This document shows, piece after piece, positions 1 to 9,046 of a stretch of 64,000 nt of DNA. Under the pieces are notes generated by a model. That model was not told the origin of the DNA. It made no database searches and saw nothing but the letters and a program-made list of their open reading frames with translations. Both the position numbers and the translations under genes were made by a program. The stretch covers positions 1 to 64,000 of the forward strand of contig NZ_WHOM01000058.1 of NCBI RefSeq assembly GCF_009739465.1, read 5' to 3'. The stretch comes from Streptomyces apocyni (GTDB lineage: Bacteria; Actinomycetota; Actinomycetes; Streptomycetales; Streptomycetaceae). Position 1 is the stretch's first letter, and each line of letters opens with the position of its first letter.

Positions 1-398
1 CGCGCGGGCTCCGCCGCGCCCTGCGCCACGCCCGCCGCCGCGCCGTTCGCCGCGCCGTTCGTCGCACCCTTCGCCCGACGCGGCCGGGGCAGCGTCATCC
101 CCCGCAGGCGCGGTTTCGGCTTGGGCTCCTCCGCCCGCTGCTCCGGAACGAACCCCTCCGAGACCTCGGCGCCCCCGACAACCCGGTCAACCGCCTCCTT
201 GGGCGTGCCGATCCCGGCCAGGATGCGCTTGATGTCGGCCGGGCTGTCCCCCGAGGCCGCGCCCCGCCGCCGTTCGATCTCCCGCCGCAGCTCGGTGACC
301 AGCCGCATCCTGGTACCGGACGGCAGCTGATGCTGCTGGGCGAGGTCTCCGACCCGGCTCAGATAGTCAAAGACGAGCTGGTCGCTCTCGATCGCCAC
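1..398 (-). CDS. Hypothetical protein with HAAS-like N-terminal helical domain, 3' end outside window
   Basis: The reverse strand reads openly from a GTG at 398 to the window edge, so the C-terminus is missing. An AGGGGG ribosome site lies just upstream of the GTG. The first 85 residues (IESDQLVFDYLSRVGDLAQQ and onward) are helical and have the shape of the small HAAS-type domains: L..LP...R..L..ELR.EI, then an ILAGIGTPKEAVDRV segment. After that the chain turns to a charged Pro/Lys/Arg linker and an Ala/Gly repeat, as in a cytoplasmic domain tethered before a membrane part. The gene is divergent from the helicase-associated gene. Function is not known; the HAAS assignment is by pattern only. 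Confidence 0.6.
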   Translation of the reverse strand, partial: MAIESDQLVFDYLSRVGDLAQQHQLPSGTRMRLVTELRREIERRRGAASGDSPADIKRILAGIGTPKEAVDRVVGGAEVSEGFVPEQRAEEPKPKPRLRGMTLPRPRRAKGATNGAANGAAAGVAQGAAEPA

Positions 399-578
399 GA
401 GGCCCCCTGTGCCGTGCGCTTCTGTGCAGCTGCCGTGCTACTTCCGTGCCAATGCCGCGTCGCCGCGCGCCATACGGTCGTATCGCGGCCCCCGGCGCAC
501 CGACCGTACCGCGCGTGGCGGCGCCCCGCTGGTCCCGTCAGCTCTCCCGTGTCCGACGTACCTACTACCGTGGGGCGG

Positions 579-3287
579 ATGAGGACCGAAAGCACGTCCG
601 GCGACGCCCTTCCCCGCACCCTCGCCGAGGCGTTGCGGCACCGCGACGACGCGTCGCTGGCCGCCCTGCTGCGGGCGCGCGCCGACCTGCTCAACCCGGT
701 CCCCGGCGATGTCACCCAGCTCGCGACGAGGGCGGGCACCCGGGCCTCGGTGGTCCGCGCCCTGGAGCACCTGGACACCTTCGCGCTCCAGACCGCGCAG
801 GCCCTGGCGGTGGCCCAGGACCCCACGACGTACGACGCCCTACGAGGCCTGCTGACCGGCGACACCACGGACCCTGAAATCGAGGCCGCGCTTCCCGCCG
901 CCCTGGCCACCCTCCGCGAACGCGCCCTGGTCTGGGGCCCCGACGACCGCCTGCGTCTCGTCCGTACCGCACGCGAACTCCTCACCCCGTCCCCCTCGCA
1001 CCCCTCCCCCACCGGACTTGGCCCGACGGTCGCCGAGGCGACGGCCGGGATGTCCCCGGGGCGTCTTCAGCAGCTGCTCCAGGCCGCGGGCCTGCCGACC
1101 ACCCACGACCCCGTGTCCGCCGTGGAGTCACTCACCGCCCTGTTCACGGACCGCGCACGGCTGGCGGCGCTGCTCGACGAGGCCCCTGACGATGCGCTCG
1201 ACGTGCTCGGACGGCTGACCTGGGGCCCGCCGTACGGCCAGGTGCCGGCCGAACCCGCCGCGCACGTACGGTGGCTGCTCGACCGTGGCCTCCTGCTGCC
1301 GACCGCGCCGGGCACGGTGGTGCTGCCGCGCGAGGCGGCCCTGCATCTGCGCGGCGGGCGCGCGCACCGGGCGCCGCTGCCGGTGCCGCCCGCCGTGGAG
1401 GTCAGGGCCGAGTACCGCCCGCAGGTGGTGGACTCCACGGCGGCGGGCCAGGCGTACACCGCGCTCTCGACGATGGAGGAGCTGCTGCGGGAGTGGCACG
1501 AGGGCGGGCCCGCGGTGCTGCGCGCCGGCGGCCTCAGCGTCCGGGACCTGAAGCGGACCGCGACCGCCCTGGACGTCACCGAGCCGCTGGCCGCGTTCTG
1601 GGTCGAACTCGCCTACGCGGCGGGTCTTGTGGCCTCGGACGGAGAGGTCGATGAGCGGTACGCGCCCACGCCCGCGTACGACGACTGGCTGGAGCTGCCA
1701 CCGGCCGAGCGATGGGCGTCGCTGGCCGCCGCCTGGCTGGCCGCGACCCGCACCGCGGGCCTGGTGGGCGGCCGCGACACGGCGGCGAGCGGGGGCGCGG
1801 GAGGCGGAAGTACGGGGGCCGGAGGTACGGGAGGCGGGGCTACGGGAGGCACGGGAGGCGGGAGTACGGGAGGTGGCGGCGGCTTGGCGACGGGCCGTAC
1901 GCTCTCCGCGCTCGGCCCACACCTGGACCGCTCGGCCGCGCCCGAGGTACGGCGCCGCGTTCTGGCCCTGCTCGCGGGCCTCCCCTCGGGCGCCGCCCCG
2001 ACACCGGACTCGGTCCTGGCCAGGCTGGCCTGGGAGCGCCCCCTGCGGGGCGGTACGGGCGTGACCCCCCGCACCCCGCCCGCCGAATCCCCCACGGGAC
2101 CTCGGGCGGCAGCCACCACCACCCGCCCCGAACCCCCCTACCCAGACGCCCACTCCACCGAAGACCTCCGCACCCGTATCGCCCGCTGGACCCTCACCGA
2201 AGCCGAACTCCTCGGCCTCACCGGACGCGGCGCGCTCTCCGCGCACGCCCGCGCCCTGCTGGGCGACCCGCCCCCCGCGGCGGACCGCCCGTTCTCCCCC
2301 GCCGAAGCCCGCGCCGCCGCAGCCCACGCCGCCACGGTCCTCGCCCCGCTGCTGCCCGAGCCGCTGGACCATGTGCTTCTCCAGGCCGACCTGACCGCCG
2401 TAGCTCCCGGGCCGCTGCGCCGCCCCCTCGCCGAGACGCTGAGCGTGCTGGCCGACGTGGAGTCCAAGGGCGGTGCCACGGTCTACCGCTTCACCCCGGC
2501 GTCGGTGCGCCGGGCGCTGGACGCCGGGAAGGCCGCCGCCGACCTGCACGCGTTCCTGGCCGAGCACTCCCGTACGCCGGTCCCGCAGCCACTCAGTTAC
2601 CTCATCGACGACGTGGCCCGGCGCCACGGCCACCTGCGGATCGGCGCCGCGTCCGCGTACGTACGCTGCGACGACGACGCGATGCTGAACGAGATCATGG
2701 CCGACAAGCGCGCCGAGAACCTCCACCTGCGCCGTCTCGCCCCGACCGTCCTGGCCGCCCAGGCAGACCCCGGCACACTGCTCGACGGGTTGCGTGCGAT
2801 GGGGTTCGCGCCCGCCGCCGAGAGCGCGGAGGGCGACGTACTGATCCACCGCGCGCACGCCCACCGCACCCCGCCCCGCACCGCACCGGCCCCCGTCCCC
2901 GAGGGCCCGCCGGTACCGGACGACACGCTGCTGGGCGCCGCCGTGCGCGCCATCCGCGCCGGGGACCTGGCGGCGATGGCACCCCGTAAGCCCGCGGCGC
3001 CAGCGACAGCGGCGGCGACCTCGCCCGCGACCACGACCGCGGGTGGCGCACTCCCCCGCACCACATCGGCCGAGACCCTCGCCACGATGCAGGCCGCGGT
3101 GCTCACTGGCGAGGCCCTGTGGATCGGGTACGTGAACGCCGAGGGCACCGCGAGTCAGCGCGTGATCGCCCCGGTCCGGGTGGAGGGCGGCTTCGTCACG
3201 GCGTACGACCACACGGCCGACGAGGTCCGTACGTACCCCCTGCACCGCATCACCGGAGTGGCCGAACTGGCGGACGACGCGAGCTGA
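579..3287 (+). CDS. Helicase-associated protein (Helicase_C_3 type), partner of XPB
   Basis: A 902-residue protein starting MRTESTSGDALPRTLAEAL. It resembles the large actinobacterial protein found next to the bacterial XPB helicase (the Rv0862c type of mycobacteria). Residues 1-120 form a winged-helix-like repeat region; the C-terminal part (about 560-800) carries the helicase-C-like fold with LSYLIDDVARRHGHLRIG and YVRCDD; the last 60 residues look like a WYL-type beta domain (ALWIGYVNAEG). No Walker A motif is visible, so it is probably a non-ATPase partner. A Gly/Thr/Ser-rich linker is encoded around 1790-1880. Start codon 579 was chosen because homologues as I recall them begin at this MRTE-like sequence; longer in-frame starts exist from 330. 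Likely role: DNA repair with the XPB helicase at 4736. Confidence 0.8.
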   Translation: MRTESTSGDALPRTLAEALRHRDDASLAALLRARADLLNPVPGDVTQLATRAGTRASVVRALEHLDTFALQTAQALAVAQDPTTYDALRGLLTGDTTDPEIEAALPAALATLRERALVWGPDDRLRLVRTARELLTPSPSHPSPTGLGPTVAEATAGMSPGRLQQLLQAAGLPTTHDPVSAVESLTALFTDRARLAALLDEAPDDALDVLGRLTWGPPYGQVPAEPAAHVRWLLDRGLLLPTAPGTVVLPREAALHLRGGRAHRAPLPVPPAVEVRAEYRPQVVDSTAAGQAYTALSTMEELLREWHEGGPAVLRAGGLSVRDLKRTATALDVTEPLAAFWVELAYAAGLVASDGEVDERYAPTPAYDDWLELPPAERWASLAAAWLAATRTAGLVGGRDTAASGGAGGGSTGAGGTGGGATGGTGGGSTGGGGGLATGRTLSALGPHLDRSAAPEVRRRVLALLAGLPSGAAPTPDSVLARLAWERPLRGGTGVTPRTPPAESPTGPRAAATTTRPEPPYPDAHSTEDLRTRIARWTLTEAELLGLTGRGALSAHARALLGDPPPAADRPFSPAEARAAAAHAATVLAPLLPEPLDHVLLQADLTAVAPGPLRRPLAETLSVLADVESKGGATVYRFTPASVRRALDAGKAAADLHAFLAEHSRTPVPQPLSYLIDDVARRHGHLRIGAASAYVRCDDDAMLNEIMADKRAENLHLRRLAPTVLAAQADPGTLLDGLRAMGFAPAAESAEGDVLIHRAHAHRTPPRTAPAPVPEGPPVPDDTLLGAAVRAIRAGDLAAMAPRKPAAPATAAATSPATTTAGGALPRTTSAETLATMQAAVLTGEALWIGYVNAEGTASQRVIAPVRVEGGFVTAYDHTADEVRTYPLHRITGVAELADDAS
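1785..1885 (+). repeat. Gly-rich in-frame repeat (linker of the helicase-associated protein)
   Basis: Imperfect repeats of a GGGAGG.GG..TACGG unit encode about 30 residues made almost only of Gly, Thr, Ser and Ala. The unit keeps the reading frame, so copy number could vary without breaking the gene. It joins the N-terminal and C-terminal domains. Confidence 0.7.
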
Positions 3288-3480
3288 CCCCACGCGCCCC
3301 ACACACCCCACACACCCCACACGCCACACACGCCACATGCCCCGCGCGCCCCTCACGTATGCCGCGTAACGCCCCATACCCTGACACGTTGAAGATCACA
3401 ACGAGTCCGGGCATCCAGTCCGCCCACCCGGAGAACTGACAACCACACGCCGCGAACCAAGATCCAGGAACTGGGAGCTG
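3288..3480. other. Intergenic region with CACAC-rich tract
   Basis: A short C/A-rich simple repeat of CCCCACACA units occupies about 3295-3340. The rest is lower in GC and probably holds the promoter of the downstream secreted-protein gene (GTTGAAGATCAC region near 3388). No gene is visible. Confidence 0.4.
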
Positions 3481-4599
3481 ATGACCAGACACGCCCCCAC
3501 GCCCCAGCCACAGACCAAGCCGCAGCCCCAGGCCCAGGCCCAGGCCGAGGCCGAGGCCGAGGCCGAGCTCCAGCCCCAGCTCCAGGCCGAGCCCGGCCGC
3601 AGAGCCCTCCTGAGCCTCAGCCTCGGGCTAGGGCTAGGGCTGACCGTGGCGACGGCCACCGCGGCCCCTCCGTCCCGGGCGCACGCGGCGCCGAACCCGG
3701 ACCGCAAGCCGCCCGCACTGGCCGCGGCGGGCCGCGAACTGCTCACCGGAGAGCTACGCCACACGACGGTGATCCAGTCGTTCGCCTTCGACGAGCAGTG
3801 GGGTCACATCTACGCCCTGCAAGTGGTGTCGAGCGGGGTCCAACTCCCCGGCGAGGACGCACCCCGCACCCATGCCGAACGCTCACTGAGCGGTGACCTC
3901 TGCCTGAACCGGCTGAACATGGACGGTTCCCCGGCGGGCCACATGTACCTGAAGGGCTTCGGTCACGGCGGCTCGATCGGCCTCCAGCCCTCCACAGTCG
4001 GCCCCACCCTGTGGACGGAGTGGGACGCCAACCCGCGCTCCGGCTACGGACGCGGCGTCTGCCGCTTCCGCTTCGCTGACGGCCAGGTGCTGTACCGCGA
4101 CAGCGACGGCCTCCTCACCTACCACCCGGTCCCCGGCTCCACCAGCAACTACCCGGCCCTCGACCTGCTGCACCAGCAGCTGCTCCTGCGCTACAAGACC
4201 AAGGGCGTGGCCAGGTTCGCCCTCTACGACCTGAACCGGTTCCGGGCCCGCAGCTTCCGCCCGCTGGCCGACTTCCCCCAGCCCGGCGCCGACCTGGACC
4301 TCCCCTTCCAGGGCATGACCCTGTACGGCGACCACGCCTACCAGCTCCTGGGCCGGGCCTACGGCCCCGACAACCCACCGTCCTCCGGCGGCGACGCCCG
4401 CCTCTACCGCATCGACCTCCGCACCGGCCAGGTCGACTGGGAACAACTGGAACAGACCGCCCCCGACCTCAACCCCCGCGAACCAGAAGGCCTGGCCATC
4501 CTCTACGGCCGACGCTTCGACCCCCGCCTCTGCCTGGGCTTCACCGAGGGACCCCCGGGCGCCCGCCGCTACCGCCTCTACTACAAGGCCCTCCGCTGA
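3481..4599 (+). CDS. Tat-type secreted beta-propeller protein (TagC / phage receptor-binding-like)
   Basis: A 372-residue protein. The N-terminus has a Gln/Ala/Glu-rich low-complexity stretch (residues 10-38), then GRRALLSLSLGLGLGLTV, a twin-arginine signal with a hydrophobic core ending near AHA (about residue 63). The mature part has repeated W/Y/F blade-like segments (SFAFDEQWGHIYALQV, GPTLWTEWD, QGMTLYGDHAYQLLG, EPEGLAILYGRRF). This is the pattern of the secreted proteins annotated as teichoic acid biosynthesis protein C or phage baseplate proteins with a beta-propeller. ATG 3481 follows a GGGAG site. It sits between the helicase-associated gene and XPB but has no obvious link to repair. 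Probable role: cell-surface glycan binding; enzyme activity is not shown. Confidence 0.65.
   Translation: MTRHAPTPQPQTKPQPQAQAQAEAEAEAELQPQLQAEPGRRALLSLSLGLGLGLTVATATAAPPSRAHAAPNPDRKPPALAAAGRELLTGELRHTTVIQSFAFDEQWGHIYALQVVSSGVQLPGEDAPRTHAERSLSGDLCLNRLNMDGSPAGHMYLKGFGHGGSIGLQPSTVGPTLWTEWDANPRSGYGRGVCRFRFADGQVLYRDSDGLLTYHPVPGSTSNYPALDLLHQQLLLRYKTKGVARFALYDLNRFRARSFRPLADFPQPGADLDLPFQGMTLYGDHAYQLLGRAYGPDNPPSSGGDARLYRIDLRTGQVDWEQLEQTAPDLNPREPEGLAILYGRRFDPRLCLGFTEGPPGARRYRLYYKALR
3518..3592 (+). repeat. CAGGCC/GAGGCC hexamer repeat in signal-peptide region
   Basis: Runs of CAGGCC and GAGGCC hexamers encode alternating Gln-Ala and Glu-Ala residues just before the twin-arginine motif. The repeat is in frame and only extends the n-region of the signal peptide. 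Confidence 0.7.
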
Positions 4600-4676
4600 C
4601 CGGCTCCCTACTCACCGGCTCCCACTCACCGGCTCCCCCTCGCCGGCTCCCACCACCGGTCCCACTCACCGGTCCC
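4598..4676. repeat. Degenerate 14-15 bp tandem repeat between genes
   Basis: Five to six copies of an ACTCACCGGCTCCC-like unit fill the gap after the secreted-protein stop codon. The repeat has no coding sense and no inverted symmetry of a classical terminator, although CCGG cores recur. Confidence 0.7.
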
Positions 4677-4735
4677 CCGCCCGAGAGCCGCCCCGGTAGA
4701 CTCCATAGGTTCGCCCCCTATCCGGAGGTACGCGC

Positions 4736-6376
4736 GTGTCCTGCCTGATCGTCCAGTCGGACAAAACCCTGCTCCTGGAGGTCGACCACGAGCAGGCCGA
4801 CGCCTGCCGCCGTGCCATCGCGCCCTTCGCCGAGCTGGAGCGGGCACCCGAGCACATCCACACCTACCGCGTGACCCCGCTGGGGCTGTGGAACGCCCGC
4901 GCCGCCGGACATGACGCGGAGCAGGTGGTGGACGCACTGGTGGAGTTCTCCCGGTATCCGGTGCCGCACGCGCTGCTGGTGGACATCGCCGAGACCATGG
5001 ACCGGTACGGGCGGCTCACGCTCAGCAAGCATCCCGCGCACGGACTCGTGCTGACCAGCACCGACCGGCCCGTACTGGAGGAGGTCCTGCGCTCCAAGCG
5101 GGTGGCACCGCTGGTCGGGGCGCGGATCGACCCGGACACCGTCGTCGTGCACCCCTCCGAGCGTGGGCAGATCAAGCAGACGCTGCTCAAGCTGGGCTGG
5201 CCCGCCGAGGACCTCGCGGGGTACGTGGACGGTGAGGCGCACGCCATCGACCTGGTCGAGGACGGGTGGGCGCTGCGGCCGTATCAGAAGCAGGCGGTGG
5301 AGGGCTTCTGGCACGGCGGCTCGGGGGTGGTCGTCCTCCCCTGCGGAGCCGGAAAGACCCTGGTCGGGGCCGGGGCGATGGCCCAGGCCAAGGCGACGAC
5401 GCTGATCCTGGTCACGAACACCGTCTCGGCTCGGCAGTGGAAGCACGAGCTGGTGCGGCGGACGTCGCTGACCGAGGACGAGATCGGCGAGTACAGCGGG
5501 ACGAAGAAGGAGATCCGGCCGGTCACCATCGCCACCTACCAGGTGCTGACCACGAAGCGGAAGGGGATCTACCCGCATCTGGAGCTCTTCGACTCCCGCG
5601 ACTGGGGACTGATCCTCTACGACGAGGTGCATCTGCTGCCCGCGCCGGTCTTCAAGTTCACGGCGGACCTCCAGGCCAGGCGGCGGCTCGGCCTGACCGC
5701 GACGCTGGTACGCGAGGACGGCCGCGAGTCGGATGTCTTCTCGCTCATCGGGCCGAAGCGGTTCGACGCGCCGTGGAAGGAGATCGAGGCGCAGGGTTAC
5801 ATCGCGCCCGCCGACTGTGTGGAGGTACGGGTCAACCTGACCGACAGCGAGCGGATCGCGTACGCCACGGCCGAGCCCGAGGAGAAGTACCGCTTCTGCG
5901 CGACGACGGCGACCAAGCGGAAGGTCACCGAGGCGCTGGTGGCCCGGCACCAGGGTGAGCAGACGCTGGTCATCGGGCAGTACATCGACCAGCTGGACGA
6001 GCTGGGCGAGCATCTGGACGCGCCGGTGATCAAGGGCGAGACGACCAACGTGCAGCGCGAGAAGCTCTTCGACGCGTTCCGGGAGGGCGAGATCTCGGTA
6101 CTGGTCGTGTCGAAGGTGGCGAACTTCTCGATCGACCTTCCGGAGGCGACGGTCGCCATCCAGGTGTCAGGGACTTTCGGGTCGCGGCAGGAGGAGGCGC
6201 AGCGGCTGGGGCGGGTGCTGCGCCCGAAGGCGGACGGGCACGAGGCCCGCTTCTACTCCGTCGTCGCGCGCGACACCATCGACCAGGACTTCGCGGCACA
6301 TCGGCAGCGGTTCCTGGCGGAGCAGGGTTACGCGTACCGGATCATGGACGCGGGGGATGTGCTGGCGGAGGGATAG
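4736..6376 (+). CDS. XPB/Rad25-family DNA repair helicase
   Basis: A 546-residue superfamily-2 ATP-dependent 3'-5' DNA helicase of the bacterial XPB (Ercc3) group. It has an N-terminal damage-recognition-like domain (1-170), a Walker A motif PCGAGKTLVG near residue 205, a DEVH box (YDEVHLLP) near 300, the SAT-like motif LTATLVRE, and motif VI EEAQRLGRVLRPK near 490. All catalytic motifs appear intact, and the length is usual for the family. GTG 4736 has a GGAGG site 7 nt upstream. The partner helicase-associated protein lies upstream at 579. The family acts in DNA unwinding during repair; the substrate in Streptomyces is inferred from XPB relatives. Confidence 0.93.
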   Translation: MSCLIVQSDKTLLLEVDHEQADACRRAIAPFAELERAPEHIHTYRVTPLGLWNARAAGHDAEQVVDALVEFSRYPVPHALLVDIAETMDRYGRLTLSKHPAHGLVLTSTDRPVLEEVLRSKRVAPLVGARIDPDTVVVHPSERGQIKQTLLKLGWPAEDLAGYVDGEAHAIDLVEDGWALRPYQKQAVEGFWHGGSGVVVLPCGAGKTLVGAGAMAQAKATTLILVTNTVSARQWKHELVRRTSLTEDEIGEYSGTKKEIRPVTIATYQVLTTKRKGIYPHLELFDSRDWGLILYDEVHLLPAPVFKFTADLQARRRLGLTATLVREDGRESDVFSLIGPKRFDAPWKEIEAQGYIAPADCVEVRVNLTDSERIAYATAEPEEKYRFCATTATKRKVTEALVARHQGEQTLVIGQYIDQLDELGEHLDAPVIKGETTNVQREKLFDAFREGEISVLVVSKVANFSIDLPEATVAIQVSGTFGSRQEEAQRLGRVLRPKADGHEARFYSVVARDTIDQDFAAHRQRFLAEQGYAYRIMDAGDVLAEG

Positions 6377-6587
6377 CGTCAGCGGCGGGAGAGCGTCGGC
6401 GTACGACGCCCGCCTCCTCTCCGTACTCGCCGAGTAGGACGACGTCCACGGCGGCGGTCGCGAAGACCTTGACGGCGCGCAGGGCGTTGCCGACGCGGTG
6501 GACGTGCCGGGCGCCGGTGGCGGCGGTGGCGCCGCCTGGCGGGTTCGGGCGGGCGGCGGGGGCTGGGTTGAAGGCTGCGGTGCTCAT
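6342..6587 (-). CDS. Small hypothetical protein, overlaps the 3' end of the XPB gene
   Basis: An 81-residue protein from ATG 6587. The centre (HVHRVGNALRAVKVFATAA followed by VDVVLLGEYGEEAGVVRRR) looks like a short conserved Streptomyces protein with one amphipathic or membrane-associated helix. The Pro-rich tail after RRR reads into the end of the convergent helicase gene by 35 nt, so the natural stop may have been lost or shifted. No function is known. Confidence 0.5.
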   Translation of the reverse strand: MSTAAFNPAPAARPNPPGGATAATGARHVHRVGNALRAVKVFATAAVDVVLLGEYGEEAGVVRRRSPAADAIPPPAHPPRP

Positions 6588-6879
6588 GTATCCATGATGG
6601 ATTTCGGACATTCGCGGCACATCGGCCTGCGGGCTGAATCGCCGGGGTGCCGCACTACGACCAACGGCAGAGCGGGTCCCCTAGGGGGAGGACACGGCCG
6701 GGGGGACGCGCGGCCAGGGTGAGCGGCGGGGCGCGGGCGGCGAAAATCGCTCGCCCACGCCTGATGCCCTGACCTACACTCCTCCGTCTGCCCGCCTCCG
6801 CTACGGAGCGCCGCCGCCCGGTCGGAAACCGGTCGGCAGCCCTGACCCGAGTCACTCGCACCCCCTCCGGAGGCAACCC
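6588..6879. other. Intergenic region before the HelD/HelR-like gene
   Basis: No gene is visible. A short palindrome TCCCCTAGGGGGA lies near 6675-6688. A TACACT hexamer at 6775 could be a -10 box. I looked for the rifamycin-associated element (an inverted GGGGCTTGC/GCAAGCCCC) and did not see it. Confidence 0.4.
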
Positions 6880-8979
6880 GTGCCCGCGCGCGCCCACGCA
6901 GACCCCGACCTCGCAGCCGATCCGCTGGCCCGCGAGCGCGCCCATCTCGCCGCGTCCCGCGCCGCGCTGAGCGCCATGCGCGCGGACGCCGAGGCACTGA
7001 ACATCCGGGATGTCACGGCGAACTGGGTGAACGCCGCCGTACTCCAGCACCAGATCGACGAGCGGATCAGGTCGCTGGCGGACCTGTCCCACACGCCGCT
7101 GTTCTTCGGGCGACTGGACTATCTGCACGCGATCAGCGCCGACGAGGCGGAGGGCAGAGAGGGCGCGGAGGGCGCGGAGGGCGCGGAGGGGGAACGCTTC
7201 TACATCGGGCGACGGCATGTGCACGACGCGGACGGCGACCCCATGGTCATCGACTGGCGTGCGCCCGTGTCCCAGCCGTTCTACCGCGCCTCCAAGAAGG
7301 ACCCGCAGGACGTCGCCCTGCGCCGCCGCTTCGGCTACACGGCCGGTGACCTCACCGCGTACGAGGACGAGCACCTCTCCGACCCGACCGAGGCGGCACG
7401 GACCAGCAGACTCCTCCAGCAGGAGATCGAGCGACCGCGCGTGGGCCCGATGCGCGACATCGTGGCCACCATCCAGCCCGAGCAGGACGAGATCGTCCGC
7501 AGCGGCCTCGGCGGCACGGTGTGCGTCCAGGGCGGCCCCGGTACGGGGAAGACGGCGGTCGGGCTGCACCGGGTCGCGTACCTGCTCTACGCGCACCGCG
7601 AGCGGCTGGCCCGTACCGGAACACTGGTCATCGGACCGAACGCCTCCTTCCTCCACTACATCGAGCAAGTCCTCCCGGCCCTGGGCGAGTTGGAGGTCAA
7701 GCAGGCGACCGTCGACGACCTGGTGGCACATGTGGAGGTACGCGGCACCGACTCGGCCGATGCGGCGGTCATCAAGGGGGACGCCCGGATGGCGGACGTG
7801 CTCCGCCGGGCCGTCCGCTCACACGTCACACCACCGACCGAAGCCCTGATGGTGGTGCGCGGCTCGCGGCGCTGGCGTATCCCGGCCTACGAACTGGAGG
7901 AGATCGTCCGCGAGTTGCTGGACCGCGACATCCGGTACGGGGCCGCCCGCGAGGCCCTGCCGCAGCGGATCGCGCACGCCGTGCTGGTGCGGATGGAGCA
8001 GTCGGGTGAGGCGCCGGACGATCGGGTGCAGGACGCGGTCGCGCGCAACGCGGCGGTGAAGGCGGCGGTCAAAGCGATCTGGCCGCCGGTCGACCCGGCG
8101 AGGCTGGTGCTCCGGCTCCTCTCCGACCCGGACTTCCTGGCCGCACACGCGGAGGGTGTCCTCACGGCGGACGAGCAGAAGGCGATCGGGTGGGAGAAGC
8201 CCGCGCGCTCACCGAAGACCGCGAAGTGGTCCGCGGCGGACGCGGTGCTGGTCGACGAGGCGACGGATCTGGTCTCCCGTACGCATTCGCTCGGGCATGT
8301 CGTACTCGACGAGGCGCAGGACCTCTCGCCCATGCAGTACCGGGCGGTGGGGCGGCGCTGCACCACTGGGTCGGCGACCGTGCTGGGTGACCTGGCGCAG
8401 GGCACCACCCCCTGGGCGACCCGCAGTTGGGCCGACGCGCTGGCCCATCTCGGCAAGGGCCACGCGGCGGTCGTCGAGGAGCTGACGGCGGGCTTCCGGG
8501 TGCCCCGCGAGGTGATCGCGTTCGCCTCGCGGCTGCTGCCGGAGATCGCGCCGGGGCTGGCGGAGGTGGAGTCGGTCCGGGAGGCTCCGGGGTCGCTGGA
8601 GGTCCGGCGGGTGCCGGGGGACCTGACCGAGGCGGCCGTCGAGGCGTGTGTCGCGTCCCTGCGCCACGAGGGGTCCATCGGCCTGATCGCGGCCGACGCG
8701 CGCGTACCGGCCCTGGCCGGGGCTTTGGCCGCCGCGGGCTTGACCTTCCTCGCCCCCGGCGAGGAGACGACCGCGGAAACCCGCCTGACACTCGTCCCCG
8801 CGTCGCTCGCCAAGGGCCTGGAGTACGACTACGTGGTCCTGGACGAACCGTCGGCCGTGGTCGACGGCGAGCCGGACGAGCGGACGGGCCTGCGACGGCT
8901 GTACGTGGCGCTGACGCGTGCCGTGTCAGGCCTAACGGTCCTGCACAGCACCCCCTTGCCGCCCCAGCTGGATGGGTAG
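6880..8979 (+). CDS. HelD/HelR-like RNA polymerase-associated superfamily 1 helicase
   Basis: A 699-residue UvrD-like protein. The N-terminal 1-110 is helical and could be the coiled arm that enters RNA polymerase in HelD proteins. YIGRRHVHDADGDPMVIDW followed by RAPVSQPFYRAS is typical of the HelD family. Walker A is GGPGTGKTAVGLHRVAYL near residue 220, Walker B is VVLDEAQDLSPMQ near 475, and the C-terminal helicase box is LASLAKGLEYDYVV-like with RRLYVALTRA at the end. GTG 6880 has GGAGG upstream. HelD-type proteins recycle stalled RNA polymerase, and HelR gives rifamycin tolerance; whether this copy is HelR or another HelD is not settled. A 9-bp repeat at 7151-7188 encodes Glu-Gly-Ala copies in a loop. 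Confidence 0.85.
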   Translation: MPARAHADPDLAADPLARERAHLAASRAALSAMRADAEALNIRDVTANWVNAAVLQHQIDERIRSLADLSHTPLFFGRLDYLHAISADEAEGREGAEGAEGAEGERFYIGRRHVHDADGDPMVIDWRAPVSQPFYRASKKDPQDVALRRRFGYTAGDLTAYEDEHLSDPTEAARTSRLLQQEIERPRVGPMRDIVATIQPEQDEIVRSGLGGTVCVQGGPGTGKTAVGLHRVAYLLYAHRERLARTGTLVIGPNASFLHYIEQVLPALGELEVKQATVDDLVAHVEVRGTDSADAAVIKGDARMADVLRRAVRSHVTPPTEALMVVRGSRRWRIPAYELEEIVRELLDRDIRYGAAREALPQRIAHAVLVRMEQSGEAPDDRVQDAVARNAAVKAAVKAIWPPVDPARLVLRLLSDPDFLAAHAEGVLTADEQKAIGWEKPARSPKTAKWSAADAVLVDEATDLVSRTHSLGHVVLDEAQDLSPMQYRAVGRRCTTGSATVLGDLAQGTTPWATRSWADALAHLGKGHAAVVEELTAGFRVPREVIAFASRLLPEIAPGLAEVESVREAPGSLEVRRVPGDLTEAAVEACVASLRHEGSIGLIAADARVPALAGALAAAGLTFLAPGEETTAETRLTLVPASLAKGLEYDYVVLDEPSAVVDGEPDERTGLRRLYVALTRAVSGLTVLHSTPLPPQLDG

Positions 8980-8984
8980 GGGGT

Positions 8985-9037
8985 GGGTTTGGGACAGCCG
9001 GGGCCCCCGAAATCGGCTCCGGGAGTGTCCCAAACCC
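8985..9037. terminator. Bidirectional terminator between convergent genes
   Basis: Perfect 12-bp inverted repeat: GGGTTTGGGACA at 8985-8996 pairs with TGTCCCAAACCC at 9026-9037, with flanking GG/CC extension. It lies exactly between the convergent helicase and cutC genes and would serve both. Confidence 0.8.
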
Positions 9038-9046
9038 TCCACCAGC

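Noticed and set aside
1128..3377. Long reverse-strand reading frame (749 codons) opposite the helicase-associated gene
   Set aside because: It is rich in Arg, Gly and Val with no domain pattern, and third-position GC favours the forward frame. It is a shadow of the high-GC coding strand.
4598..4676. Possible CRISPR array
   Set aside because: Units are contiguous and degenerate with no spacers, so it is a simple tandem repeat.
6675..6688. Palindrome as rifamycin-associated element before the HelD/HelR-like gene
   Set aside because: The sequence does not match the known inverted GGGGCTTGC/GCAAGCCCC element.
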